This document shows, in pieces, positions 44,973-53,868 of a DNA stretch of 64,000 nucleotides; position 1 is the stretch's first letter; each line of letters starts with the position of its first letter. This DNA is from JAAYHV01 sp964400515 (GTDB lineage: Bacteria; Bacillota; Clostridia; Peptostreptococcales; Anaerovoracaceae), in NCBI GenBank assembly GCA_964400515.1, contig CAYNTJ010000002.1:62001-126000 (forward strand), written 5' to 3'. The position numbers were made by a program, and so were the translations under genes. The notes beneath the pieces were generated by a model, which saw only the letters and a program-made list of their open reading frames with translations, did no database searches and had not been told where the DNA came from.

Positions 44973-46246
44973 AGTTTTACATAACCTCTTTTTACCAGCT
45001 CATCCAAAGCCTTAATTACTCCGAATTTGCAGTGTTCATATGTTAACCCGCCTTGATAATATGCGATAAAGGGTGCTCTCAAAGGTGCATCCGCAGATAA
45101 TTCTATGGAAGACCCCTGTACGAATGCTCCTGCTGCCATTATTACCTGATCCTTATACCCCGGCATATCCCAAGGCATTGGTGCCACATGGCTGTCCACA
45201 GGAGAAGCCGACTGGATTCCCTGGCAGAAGGCAACCATAATATCCGGATCATTAAATTTAATTGCCTGTATAATATCGCTTCTTTCGTCTGAAATATCCG
45301 GGCAGATTTCAAATCCCACCTTATTAAATACAGCTCCGCATAATATTGAGCCCTTAAGTGCTCCGTTAACTGTTTTGGGAGCTAAAAACAATCCCTGCAA
45401 TACATTTCTTGTCTGTCCGAAGGTAAGACCGCATTCCGATCCTATTCCGGGACAAGTCATTCTGTATGATATATTATCTATAAGATCCCTTCGTCCCACG
45501 ATGTACCCTCCGGTCAATGCCAAACCGCCTCCGGGATTTTTAATAAGGGAGCCCGCCATAATGTCCACTCCGTAATCTGTGGGCTCTTTGTCATAAACAA
45601 ACTCGCCATAGCAATTATCCACCATTACTATGATATCCTTATTTAATCCGTGTATAGTTTCTGTGATATTTTTAATTTCACTTAGGGCAATGGCTTTTCT
45701 GTAATCATATCCCACAGAACGCTGAATTGCCACCACCTTTGTTTTATCGTTTATTTTATCTGTCAAAGCTTCCTTATCTATATGATTATCCTTTAAAGGT
45801 ACATAATCATATGTTACGCCATAATCCCTTAGGGTACCAAATCCATTTCCGTTATTGCCGATTACTTCTTCCAAGGTATCATATGGTTTACCCGATGCAT
45901 ATATAAGCTGATCCCCAGGCCTTAATATTCCAAACAAGGTACAGGCTATGGCATGGGTACCGTTTACTATATTAGGTCTTACCAAAGCAGCTTCCGTATT
46001 AAATACATCCGCATATACCTTTTCGGCGGCTTCCCGGCCTATATCTCCGTATCCATAACCCGTGGTCCAGGAAAAATGCATATCACTTATTCTGTTTTTT
46101 TGAAGGGATTTTAATATCTTATATTGATTAACCTCCAAAGCAGCATTAAAACCTGAAAATCTATCCTTTAATAAGGCTTCCTCCGAGTTAACCAAATCAA
46201 TTACCCATTCATCTATATTAAATTCCCTCATCAAGTATTCTTTCAT
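44969..46246 (-). CDS. methionine gamma-lyase family protein (aluminium-resistance family)
   Basis: A 425-residue PLP-dependent protein of the Met_gamma_lyase Pfam family. Visible motifs: YGYGDIGREAAEKVYADVF near residue 65, GTHAIACTLFGILRPGDQL near 97, VDNCYGEFV near 210 and the PLP lysine in AGSLIKNPGGGLA near 235. Members are often labelled aluminium resistance protein without biochemical proof. Start and stop overlap its neighbours by one and four bases, so recombinase, this gene and the VTT gene are one operon. Confidence 0.88.
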   Translation of the reverse strand: MKEYLMREFNIDEWVIDLVNSEEALLKDRFSGFNAALEVNQYKILKSLQKNRISDMHFSWTTGYGYGDIGREAAEKVYADVFNTEAALVRPNIVNGTHAIACTLFGILRPGDQLIYASGKPYDTLEEVIGNNGNGFGTLRDYGVTYDYVPLKDNHIDKEALTDKINDKTKVVAIQRSVGYDYRKAIALSEIKNITETIHGLNKDIIVMVDNCYGEFVYDKEPTDYGVDIMAGSLIKNPGGGLALTGGYIVGRRDLIDNISYRMTCPGIGSECGLTFGQTRNVLQGLFLAPKTVNGALKGSILCGAVFNKVGFEICPDISDERSDIIQAIKFNDPDIMVAFCQGIQSASPVDSHVAPMPWDMPGYKDQVIMAAGAFVQGSSIELSADAPLRAPFIAYYQGGLTYEHCKFGVIKALDELVKRGYVKL

Positions 46247-47370
46247 TATTTTTCCTCTCTTTCAAGCTCCCATTCCATATTCTTTACCAGATCTCTTTTT
46301 ACATTCTGTTTATGCTTTGCATATAGCTGAGTGGTGGTTACCTGCTCATGGTCTAAAAGGGCCTGAACATCATATATGGAATTTCCTCTGCCAATCAGAC
46401 TTGTTGCTGCCGTTGCCCTTAATTTATGAGGGCTGTAGCCTGCTCTTCTGCTGGTTTTTAATGCTATTGATGTATATTTCTTAACCAATTCCCTTATGGC
46501 TCTTTCTGTTATTCTTTTCCCCTGCATGGATAAAAACAATGCATCCTCATGTCCTGCTATTATCTTTTCATCATCCGGTCTTTCCATATCTATGTATTCC
46601 ATTAAAACCTTGTATACCGATTTATTTAAAGGCATCAGGGATTCCTTACCGCGTTTTCTGTATATCTTAAATTCTCCCCGGTCAAAGTTAAAGGATGATA
46701 TATTTAGCTGCTGAAGCTCAGAAAGCCTGAGTCCATAGGTTATAAATACCACCAGTATAGCTTTATCCCTAAGCTTTGTTTTCTCCCAATATGTCTTCTC
46801 ATGATTGGTAAGGCCTTGACCCGTTGTTACGGAATCCAGCATTATCATAACTTCATCATCATTTAGTGCTTTGATTTCCGTTTCTCCTGATTTAGGTACT
46901 CTGATGGGATCAAATCCGTCGGTAATATTTTGTTCTAATATTCCGTCTCTGTAAAGCTGCTTAAATAATACGGAAATGGATGACTTCTTCCTGGCTAGGG
47001 TTCTTTGCCCGTTTTCATACACCACAATATTATCCTTTGATTCCACTTTATATTTTCTGCAAAAGTCTAAAAATATATTAATATCCATGGACTTTATATC
47101 ATTTAATTCCTCTATGGTCACTTTAGATGGGTTATCCGCCCTTGTTAAATCAGTTTCGCTAACCAGGTAATTAAAGAAGAATAAAACATCATGTAAATAT
47201 GCAAGTCTTGTCATGGGAAGTACATTACCCTTAAGGTATATATAGTAGCTCCTCAAGTATTTGGGCAGCTGGGCTTCGATGCTTTCGCATTCAAAATATA
47301 CATTGTTTTCTTTTTCTATTATATTATTTGGCTTATCACTTTTATTATGAATTTTTACCTGTTTACTCAT
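46246..47370 (-). CDS. tyrosine recombinase (XerC/XerD-like)
   Basis: A 374-residue site-specific recombinase. The N-terminal SAM-like domain (LAYLHDVLFFFNYL) is followed by the catalytic domain with the first arginine in YGLRLSELQQL near residue 213, the HxxR pair in SPHKLRATAA near 317, and H-x-Y in LDHEQVTTTQLYAKH near 342-356. It overlaps both neighbours by a few bases and has no nearby attachment sites, so it looks like a housekeeping Xer-type enzyme carried in the miaA operon, not a phage integrase. Confidence 0.88.
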   Translation of the reverse strand: MSKQVKIHNKSDKPNNIIEKENNVYFECESIEAQLPKYLRSYYIYLKGNVLPMTRLAYLHDVLFFFNYLVSETDLTRADNPSKVTIEELNDIKSMDINIFLDFCRKYKVESKDNIVVYENGQRTLARKKSSISVLFKQLYRDGILEQNITDGFDPIRVPKSGETEIKALNDDEVMIMLDSVTTGQGLTNHEKTYWEKTKLRDKAILVVFITYGLRLSELQQLNISSFNFDRGEFKIYRKRGKESLMPLNKSVYKVLMEYIDMERPDDEKIIAGHEDALFLSMQGKRITERAIRELVKKYTSIALKTSRRAGYSPHKLRATAATSLIGRGNSIYDVQALLDHEQVTTTQLYAKHKQNVKRDLVKNMEWELEREEK

Positions 47371-48260
47371 AGTATTCTCTCCACAATATCATCCACGGTC
47401 ATGGTTTCATCAACATCAATCCATACCATGTCTTCATATCTTTTGAACCAGGTTACTTGTCTCTTGGCAAATCTTCTGGTATTTCTTTTAATAAGGTACA
47501 CGGCATCATCTAATGTTATCTCCCCATCCAAATATTCAATAATCTCTTTATATCCTATACCCTTCATGGAAATATTTTCACAGGTCAGACCCTCTTTAAA
47601 AAGCTGTCTAACTTCATCCACAAGGCCCATTTTTATCAGTTCATCAACTCTATTATTAATTCTTTCATATAATTTTTCCCTGTCCCAATTCAATGCATAA
47701 AGTTTAAAATTATATAAATTGCATCTGTTCATACAATCATTAAGTGGTTTTACTTTATCTCCGTTTTCTGCGGCTTCTATGGCTCTTATGACTTTTTTAA
47801 TATTGTTTTTATGTATTCTTTCCGCCGCCTCATTATCTATTACTTTTAGATATTCGTACAAGGTTTCCCCCGTCATGGATTCCAATTCTTTTCTCCTATT
47901 GTAACTTTTAGGACTTGCGGCAAAATCCATATCAAACAGTAAGGAATTTAAATATAGTCCTGTTCCTCCTGCTACTATTGGGGTTTTACCCCTGGATATT
48001 ATATCATCTATCACTTCTAAGGCCATCTTTTGGTATTTTGCCACAGTAAACATTTCATTAGGTTCAATAACACCTATAAGGTGATGCTTTATCTGCTTCA
48101 ATTCATCCCTAGTTGGTTTAGCGCTGCCTATATCCATTTTTTTATATATTTGCATGGAGTCACAGCTTACTATTTCTCCGTTAAGTCTTTTTGCAAGCTC
48201 GATTGCAACCTTAGTTTTACCGCTGGCCGTTGGCCCTGCTATAACATATACATTAACCAT
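47367..48260 (-). CDS. miaA: tRNA dimethylallyltransferase
   Basis: Adds a dimethylallyl group to adenosine 37 of tRNAs reading UNN codons. The 297-residue length is somewhat short but within range. Walker A GPTASGKTK is at residues 8-16, CDSMQIYKKMDIGSAKP near 34, and GGTGLYLNSLLF near 97. The mutL-miaA order is common; only the 3' end of mutL is left upstream. The ATG is behind AGGAGGTAA. Confidence 0.96.
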   Translation of the reverse strand: MVNVYVIAGPTASGKTKVAIELAKRLNGEIVSCDSMQIYKKMDIGSAKPTRDELKQIKHHLIGVIEPNEMFTVAKYQKMALEVIDDIISRGKTPIVAGGTGLYLNSLLFDMDFAASPKSYNRRKELESMTGETLYEYLKVIDNEAAERIHKNNIKKVIRAIEAAENGDKVKPLNDCMNRCNLYNFKLYALNWDREKLYERINNRVDELIKMGLVDEVRQLFKEGLTCENISMKGIGYKEIIEYLDGEITLDDAVYLIKRNTRRFAKRQVTWFKRYEDMVWIDVDETMTVDDIVERIL

Positions 48261-48272
48261 AACTTTATTATG

Positions 48273-48428
48273 TTACCTCCTATGGAATGTTTTTTCTATA
48301 TCATTTTTGCTCAGCTTTATAAAGGTGGGCCTGCCATGGGGACAGTTGAATGGATTTGTACATTTTGACAGGGTTTTTAAAAGTTCAATTTGTTCCATTT
48401 CACTCAACTTATTATTACCTTTATGGGG
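48273..48428 (-). pseudogene. mutL: 3' remnant of mutL
   Basis: On the minus strand, a frame ending in TAA at 48275-48273 encodes about 50 residues ending a protein: KGNNKLSEMEQIELLKTLSKC, then NPFNCPHGRPTFIKLSKNDIEK. This is the end of the MutL endonuclease domain (CPHGRPT is conserved). Nothing of the rest of MutL is found upstream; instead the sequence passes into the truncated LCP gene at about 48420. Its stop lies in the miaA ribosome binding site, the normal mutL-miaA spacing. Confidence 0.85.
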
Positions 48429-49060
48429 GCTACAATCTTAACTCCCCCCACCGCGTTATTTATGCTGGGCACTGCCCCCATATTGATGGATGCATAGAGG
48501 CTTATGGGAACTCCGTACATTAAATGGGATACTGCTTCCTTTGTCAGCTCGCAGCTGCCCTGCCCTCCATCGCCGTAGGCGTATTGAAGAGCCAGCTGGG
48601 CCCTTGTATAGCCCAGGGGCTCGCCCTTTGGATCATATGTCCTTAATTTTGTTATGGTGTCTCTTGATATGGCAATTACCCTTATCTCTTGCTTCTTCCC
48701 GTCAAGGAGCAGCAGAAAATTGGCATCCGATTGATTGCCGCAGTTCTTGCCCTCCACTTTCTTTACATAATACTGACTGTCTATACCCATCACAAGTATG
48801 GTTATTAATTCATCGTTTAATCTATACTTCTCCCCTTCGTACATGATTTCATCATCGGATAATATATTCGATTCATCATCGGAAAGCTCATGAGCCTTTT
48901 CTATCTGCCAGTCCAAAAGTCCTAAATTATGCAGCTTAAAGCCTGCTCTTGCAATTAAAAAAAGCTCAAGTAAAATGGCTGTCCCAATGATTACACCCAC
49001 TGTAATCAGGACTTTATGCCATCTCTTAAGCTCCTTCTTTTTGTATCTTTTACTCCTCAT
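48404..49060 (-). pseudogene. LytR-CpsA-Psr (LCP) family protein, 3' truncated
   Basis: A 218-residue frame: one membrane helix (VLITVGVIIGTAILLELFLI) at residues 17-36, a linker, then the start of an LCP domain: ITILVMGIDSQY near 86, SDANFLLLLD near 108, VIAISRDTITKL near 128, and NNAVGGVKI near 200. It stops soon after the GGV strand, so about the last third of the catalytic domain is missing. The stop falls inside the mutL remnant. LCP proteins attach polymers to the wall. The base composition here looks more GC rich than in miaA. It may be inactive. Confidence 0.75.
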
Positions 49061-49781
49061 TTACAAGAACTGCTCCTATCAAAAACCTGTAATTATGATC
49101 ATGGTCTATTGTGCAAGTTGATAAGGTTATAATTTTATCTTCCGTGGTCACCTTCCTGTCACTGTAATGGTCCCTAAGACTTCTTGTTTCGTATAGGGAA
49201 TTTAAAAATGCTTGATATCCATTCTCTGTATCTAAATCATATAGGGCAGGTATAAGCTTGTTGTTGTATGTTACCGCAGCAAATATTTCGTAGGTATATA
49301 TATGCTCCGGAGTATATATAATTATCTCATTGTGCTCGTTAAAGAAGTCTTCCTTATAGAATTCCATCAGCGTACCAAACATGGTCTTGTTGCCCATATT
49401 ATGGCCATATATGATGGTATTATTGTCACTAAAGTCGGAGCTGTTATTAAGATTAATATATATGGAACCGGGTATCCATGCCTGTACATCCTTTATGTCA
49501 TGATCCATGTAGTAGTTATCCTTTGTAGGATGCTGCAGTATGGGATAATCCACATCGGTTCCGTCAACCTTAATCCAGCCGATAACATCTTCATTTATTT
49601 CCCATACCGCTTCAAAATCAATTGGTATATCTGGTTTTGTTTTAATTACGGTATCCTTAATCTCCCCTATTGCCTTTTCTGAATTTCTGCTGGCCATGTA
49701 TGAGGATACCAGGAATATTATGCATATTATTACCACTGACCCTAGGGCTGCCAGTATTATATTTCTTTTTTTCTTTGTCAT
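49050..49781 (-). CDS. srtB: class B sortase
   Basis: A 243-residue cell-surface transpeptidase with an N-terminal membrane helix (ILAALGSVVIICIIFLVSSYMA). The catalytic histidine lies in IYGHNMGNKTMFGTL near residue 124, the cysteine in ITLSTCTID near 224 and the arginine in YRFLIGAVL near 232. The long helix between His and Cys (FYKEDFFNEHNEIII) is class B. It overlaps the LCP gene by 11 bases. No substrate with a clear sorting signal is in the window. Confidence 0.92.
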   Translation of the reverse strand: MTKKKRNIILAALGSVVIICIIFLVSSYMASRNSEKAIGEIKDTVIKTKPDIPIDFEAVWEINEDVIGWIKVDGTDVDYPILQHPTKDNYYMDHDIKDVQAWIPGSIYINLNNSSDFSDNNTIIYGHNMGNKTMFGTLMEFYKEDFFNEHNEIIIYTPEHIYTYEIFAAVTYNNKLIPALYDLDTENGYQAFLNSLYETRSLRDHYSDRKVTTEDKIITLSTCTIDHDHNYRFLIGAVLVNEE

Positions 49782-49815
49782 AAATCTCTCCCAATTTTTT
49801 TCTATTGAGATTATA

Positions 49816-50160
49816 TCAGAATATCAATTTGAATACAATCAAACATATCAATATTATCCATATAATTAATATTGGTACGGCATAATACCATTTACCCTTC
49901 ATTTCCACTTCTTCATATTCAATATCATCAGGTATTAATTTAAAGCATATGTATAGAAGTATTGGCAATATAACCAGGTCATCAAGGTAACCTAATATAG
50001 GTATGAAGTCCGGTATTAAATCAATTGGTGATAAGGCGTAGGCCACCGTTATCATTATCATTAACTTAGCAAAGAATCCCACACGGGGATTCCTATATGC
50101 CGAATATATTATCTTTAATTTTTTATTAATTGTATCTGTTAAGTATTTTAACTGTTTCAT
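49816..50160 (-). CDS. DUF1232 (YkvA-like) small membrane protein
   Basis: A 114-residue protein with the family signature AYALSPIDLIPDFIPILGYLDDLVILP around residues 40-66 and two or three hydrophobic segments, the last at residues 94-113. The family is found across bacteria near membrane or degradation genes; function is unknown. The start overlaps the preceding small gene by 35 bases and has no clear ribosome binding site, so translation may be coupled or start further in. Confidence 0.8.
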   Translation of the reverse strand: MKQLKYLTDTINKKLKIIYSAYRNPRVGFFAKLMIMITVAYALSPIDLIPDFIPILGYLDDLVILPILLYICFKLIPDDIEYEEVEMKGKWYYAVPILIIWIILICLIVFKLIF

Positions 50161-50329
50161 TTAAATATATGTTTGTAATAGTCTTATCTTTTATACTTAT
50201 CCTAAGTTCATCCGTTTCATCCCATTTATAGCATACTCCCACATCAGAGGATGAAATGGAAAATCTTTGACCCGTGGATGTAATAAGTTCATCAGTTTCT
50301 AAATTAATGAAATTAAAATATTCCTTCAT
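50126..50329 (-). CDS. unrecognised 67-residue protein
   Basis: A small frame behind a good site (AGGAGCTGATATG). Residues include NFINLETDELITSTGQRFSISSSDVGVCYKW, then a beta-rich KDKTITNIYLNETVKI. It is overlapped by the YkvA-like gene and starts one base after the flavoprotein gene ends, so it is likely translated with that gene. I do not recognise a family. Confidence 0.5.
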   Translation of the reverse strand: MKEYFNFINLETDELITSTGQRFSISSSDVGVCYKWDETDELRISIKDKTITNIYLNETVKILNRYN

Positions 50330-50330
50330 A

Positions 50331-50816
50331 TCAGCTCCTGTTTTTAACAAATTCAATAGCTTCCTTACCAGTCATAGAAATTATATCAATGGCAATAATA
50401 TATGCATTCTTACATTCATTTATTGCCTTTTCCTTTACTTCATCAGTTAAATTACCCGAATACTTTTCAACAAGTGCCCTAAAACCATAGTCATATTCAT
50501 CTCCGGTTGCTATCCTTGCATTACCTGTAATAATGGCACTTCTAAAGTAAGTAGTAAACTCTTCACTAACTATCATATCCTCATCTATAACAGTAAAGGA
50601 TACCTTAGGATCATTAATTAAACAATCCACCTTATATCCCTTCTTAGCACTGTGAAAGTATATCTTACCATCACTATACACATAGCTAAGAGGCACAGTA
50701 TATGGATAACCATCATCTCCGTTTAATCCCAATACTCCATTAGTACATCTATCTAGCACTGCTTCAGTATCAGCAGTAGATAGTAGTTGTTTTATTCTTA
50801 TCATTTGTCTTGACAT
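50331..50816 (-). CDS. pyridoxamine 5'-phosphate oxidase family (NimA-like) flavoprotein
   Basis: A 161-residue FMN-binding split barrel. The pattern CTNGVLGLNGDDGYPYTVPLSYVY near residues 24-44 followed by IYFHSAKKGYKVDCLINDPKVSFTVI is typical of the NimA-like subgroup, which includes nitroimidazole-resistance proteins and heme-binding relatives. The specific substrate cannot be called. The ATG at 50816 follows AGGAGAG. Upstream, 50817-51012 is AT-rich without a gene. Confidence 0.85.
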   Translation of the reverse strand: MSRQMIRIKQLLSTADTEAVLDRCTNGVLGLNGDDGYPYTVPLSYVYSDGKIYFHSAKKGYKVDCLINDPKVSFTVIDEDMIVSEEFTTYFRSAIITGNARIATGDEYDYGFRALVEKYSGNLTDEVKEKAINECKNAYIIAIDIISMTGKEAIEFVKNRS

Positions 50817-51012
50817 AATGCTCTCCTAAAATTTAATACGTTAATTATATACTAAAATATATAATGATTAAATACATATTTGAATATTTCTTAAATAGAT
50901 TAAATACTAACTTATTTATATTAATTGATTACTTTTTTATTAATTATATAACTAAAGCATAAAGTCTTTTTAAGATAATTCAAAAAATTAAATTACTCCT
51001 TATTAATAGATC

Positions 51013-51744
51013 TTATTTTCTATACTTGTCTACAATCACTCGGTAATTATCGTGTTTAATTTTGTCCCACTCGGTCTTTTTGTAGTTAATTTTTTTAAGT
51101 CTCTCATTAATCCAATCAGAATCATATTCCTTGAAATTCCAATCCTCGACCCAATCCATAATATCAGAATGCTCTGGATGATTTGTATCCTGATACGCTT
51201 CAAGAAATTCATAAAATCCATGGATTCCTCCCACATCTTCAGGTGGTGCATTCTCTGCCCCATCAAGAAGTGTTGGGTATCCAAAGTAATAGTCTTCTAC
51301 GATCTCTTCAAGCTCAATAGTAAAACACCAGTCATCCCCAAAGTCGTAGTTGTATTTGATTTCTTTATATTTCTCAAGATAATCGTCAATCTTAAGACTA
51401 GTAGGTTTGCGTACCTCAATCTTTAATTGCGCCTGATGATTCTTTTCAAACTGAAGCATATTCGCGGGCATTAATTTAATCCGCTCTTCATAATACTTCT
51501 TATTCTTAAGATAATCCTGATGCTCCATATAGGCTTCTTCATTATTTGTAACGATCTTGTTTTCCTTTATAAGTTCAAACTCATACAGGTGATATCCACC
51601 TAAAGGATATCCGCTCTTAAAGTTGGTCACGTTTTGTATAATATCATGCAGCCTTTTATATGTAGCACCAGCTGGCATGATTACTCTTCTCCAAATAGGT
51701 GGGTTTGATTCGTTAAGTTCAATTTTTATGATATATGATTTCAT
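51013..51744 (-). CDS. plasmid pRiA4b ORF-3 family protein
   Basis: A 243-residue protein of the PRiA4_ORF3 family: IIKIELNESNPPIWRRVIMPAGATYKRLHDII at the start, then YDFGDDWCFTIELE near residue 133 and PPEDVGGIHGFYEFLEAY near 165. Members occur on plasmids, transposons and chromosomes. Function is not established. Beside an IS3 transposase it marks a mobile or accessory neighbourhood. The start follows GAGAGGA. Confidence 0.85.
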   Translation of the reverse strand: MKSYIIKIELNESNPPIWRRVIMPAGATYKRLHDIIQNVTNFKSGYPLGGYHLYEFELIKENKIVTNNEEAYMEHQDYLKNKKYYEERIKLMPANMLQFEKNHQAQLKIEVRKPTSLKIDDYLEKYKEIKYNYDFGDDWCFTIELEEIVEDYYFGYPTLLDGAENAPPEDVGGIHGFYEFLEAYQDTNHPEHSDIMDWVEDWNFKEYDSDWINERLKKINYKKTEWDKIKHDNYRVIVDKYRK

Positions 51745-51868
51745 TTTAAATTATCCTCTCATGCTTAAGAATTGTAAATGTACCTTTTAAATTAGTTTCT
51801 CATTTCAATGGTAAGTTTGAAGTATATATGTTAAATATCATTAATAAAGATAACGCGAGGAGTAAGAG

Positions 51869-52801
51869 ATGATTAATAGAGCGAAACTAGAAGACCTTAT
51901 TACTTATATTGAATCCACAAGTATACACCCAACTAACGAAGTTTATTACAAGTATATCCTTAAGTTCTCTAATTCCTATACTATAACATATTTATGTAAA
52001 ACATTTGGTGTGGGAAAAAGCAGTTACTATGATTGGCATAAAAAATTGTATCAAGTAGACCCTGATATTAAAATTAGAGACATGATTATTAAAATCAGTA
52101 TAAAAAAGCACAAAGACACGATGGGTTATCGTATGGTCACCAAACAGCTTAATGATATTTATGATATTAAGATTAATCATAAAAAAGTCTATCGTATTAT
52201 GAAAAAATATGGATTATTATCCGCTTCCTGGTACTCACCAAAAATGAAAATTCTCTATCGTGGGATTAAACCCTATTCAAATCTAGTTAATAGAAACTTT
52301 AACGTACAACATAAAAACTCAATATGGTGTATTGATATTACTAAGATTGATTCAAAAGAAGGACGACAATATCTATGCGTAATTATTGACTTGTATGATA
52401 GAGCAATAGTTGGGTACAAGATTTATAAAAATCAAACTGTTAGGTTAGTTAAAAATACAATAGAATGTGCCCTTAATAACGAAGATTTATCCCTTTGTCC
52501 CAAGCTAGTTCTTCATAGCGATCAAGGTAGAGTTTTTAAGACTAGTAATTACCTTAAGGACTTCCTGAAAGATACCCCTATTATTCAATCAATGGGAGAA
52601 AAGAGTTCACCTTGTGAAAACTCTGTTATAGAATCCTTCTTCTCAAACCTTAAGAAGGAACGCCTCTATATAGATGATTTCGAAACCAATGAGGATATCG
52701 CTATGGCTGTTATAGATTATATTTATTGGTATAACCGAGCAAGGCCTCATAGTTACAATAATTATTGTTCGCCATATGAGAAAAGATATCCTTCAGAATA
52801 G
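51869..52801 (+). mobile_element. IS3-family transposase (orfB-type DDE)
   Basis: A 310-residue transposase. An HTH-type region (YLCKTFGVGKSSYYDWHKK) is followed by the HTH_21 segment and an rve catalytic core with D156 (WCIDITKI), D218 (LHSDQG) and E255 (ENSVIES), and the YWYNRARPHS end. It starts behind GAGGAG. The usual orfA is not present upstream, nor is a left inverted repeat in the 120 bases before it. The right end is at 52829. It is therefore a partial element; whether it can move is doubtful. Confidence 0.9.
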
Positions 52802-52810
52802 AAGTTATTT

Positions 52811-52940
52811 GGCCCCTATTTACCGGACAGTTTTACATGAACTGTTATTTATAACAATTAAAAATATTCGTATCGCTGTTATTAACCAGTACAACTTGGA
52901 AGATATTCATACTAAATACAGTGTCCGGTTAAAAGGGGCT
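52811..52940. repeat. two inverted IS ends flanking 92 bp
   Basis: GGCCCCTATTTACCGGACA at 52811-52829 (right end of the IS3 element) and TGTCCGGTTAAAAGGGGCT at 52922-52940, its imperfect reverse complement (about 15 of 19 positions). The second copy reads as the left end of another IS copy, but no IS body follows. The intervening 52830-52921 is AT-rich with no gene. The arrangement suggests two insertions or a circularised IS copy followed by deletion. Confidence 0.7.
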
Positions 52941-53086
52941 AGACCCTCATCAGCAATAGCCTGTGACTCTTCCTCTAATGAGGAAAATATCGGTATAACT
53001 CTTTCATGATAAGTCTTTGCAAAGGTCTCAAATGGTTCTTTCAGCATTTTTCGTATTCGATTATCTAAATACAACTGTGCTCTCAT
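52941..53086 (-). pseudogene. 5' fragment of an unknown gene cut by the IS end
   Basis: Minus-strand frame from ATG 53086 (behind GGTGGTGAAG) runs about 48 codons (MRAQLYLDNRIRKMLKE..., then YHERVIPIFSSLEEE) up to the IS end at 52940, then into IS sequence and a stop. The helical, charged N-terminus has no family I recognise. It lies directly downstream of qatD, so it may once have been part of the same operon. Confidence 0.5.
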
Positions 53087-53145
53087 AGCTTCACCACCAA
53101 TTAAAATGACTCGTCTTACCCTAAGTGTTCCTTATTTCAGTTAAT

Positions 53146-53868
53146 CTACTTAAGTAGAGTCTTGAAATTTTCACTAAACAGCAACTCAACCTCATCTACA
53201 GTTTTACCCAGTATTTTAGATGCCTTCATATAAAAATCATCAAAATAGTCTACAGTAAAGTTGTTTCTCGTTTGTTTTGTGAATGGAGAATCACTCTCAA
53301 TTAATAATTTATTTAAGGGGATATCTGAAATAAGTGCCGCTCCTTTTTTTGTAACTAACATATCACTATTGACAGAAAAATAATATCCTTTATCTATAGC
53401 GCGTTCTAGTTCTTTCTTACTTCCAGTAAACCAATGAAGAATTATCTTATTCTTGCTTTTTCCGACAATATCAATAACACAATCTGTGGCCTTTCTACTA
53501 TGGATACTAATAATTTTATCTTCAAAAGTGTTGCAAGATTCTATAATTCTTTCAAAAATTTGTTTCTGATCTACAATTATACCTTTTGAATAGTCTAGGC
53601 CTATTTCGCCTATGTATTTGCTTTCAGGTAAATAGTCCAAAAATAATTTAAATTGATTACCGTATTGAATCACTAGTTCTGGATGTAAACCCAGCGAGAA
53701 TCTAGTAAATTTTAAATTTGGGTATTTGTCTTTATACTTTTTATAGAGTTTTGGAACATTTGTCATCACTATGGTGTAAATCTCGTTTTTCTCAATATAC
53801 TTGAGTTTCGTTTCAAAGTCATCATATAGATCAAGATGCGTATGCGTGTCATATTTAAGTATTCTCAT
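53146..53868 (-). CDS. qatD: QatD: TatD-like DNase of a Qat anti-phage system
   Basis: A 240-residue TatD-type metal-dependent hydrolase. Metal ligands are visible in YDTHTHLDLYD (H9, H11), YIGEIGLDYS near residue 89, ISIHSRKA near 121, ILHWFTGS near 143 and LIESDSPF near 190. Housekeeping TatD is normally linked to metG or ksgA; here it is the last gene after qatABC, which is the order of Qat systems. In the tested system QatD is needed for phage defence. Its ATG overlaps qatC by 14 bases. Confidence 0.9.
   Translation of the reverse strand: MRILKYDTHTHLDLYDDFETKLKYIEKNEIYTIVMTNVPKLYKKYKDKYPNLKFTRFSLGLHPELVIQYGNQFKLFLDYLPESKYIGEIGLDYSKGIIVDQKQIFERIIESCNTFEDKIISIHSRKATDCVIDIVGKSKNKIILHWFTGSKKELERAIDKGYYFSVNSDMLVTKKGAALISDIPLNKLLIESDSPFTKQTRNNFTVDYFDDFYMKASKILGKTVDEVELLFSENFKTLLK

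Noticed and set aside
46246..47370. Tyrosine recombinase as integrase of a mobile island
   Set aside because: It is overlapped by core genes on both sides, with no attachment repeats or tRNA target.
53146..53868. TatD gene as housekeeping tatD
   Set aside because: Not near metG or ksgA; overlaps qatC by 14 bases in Qat order.
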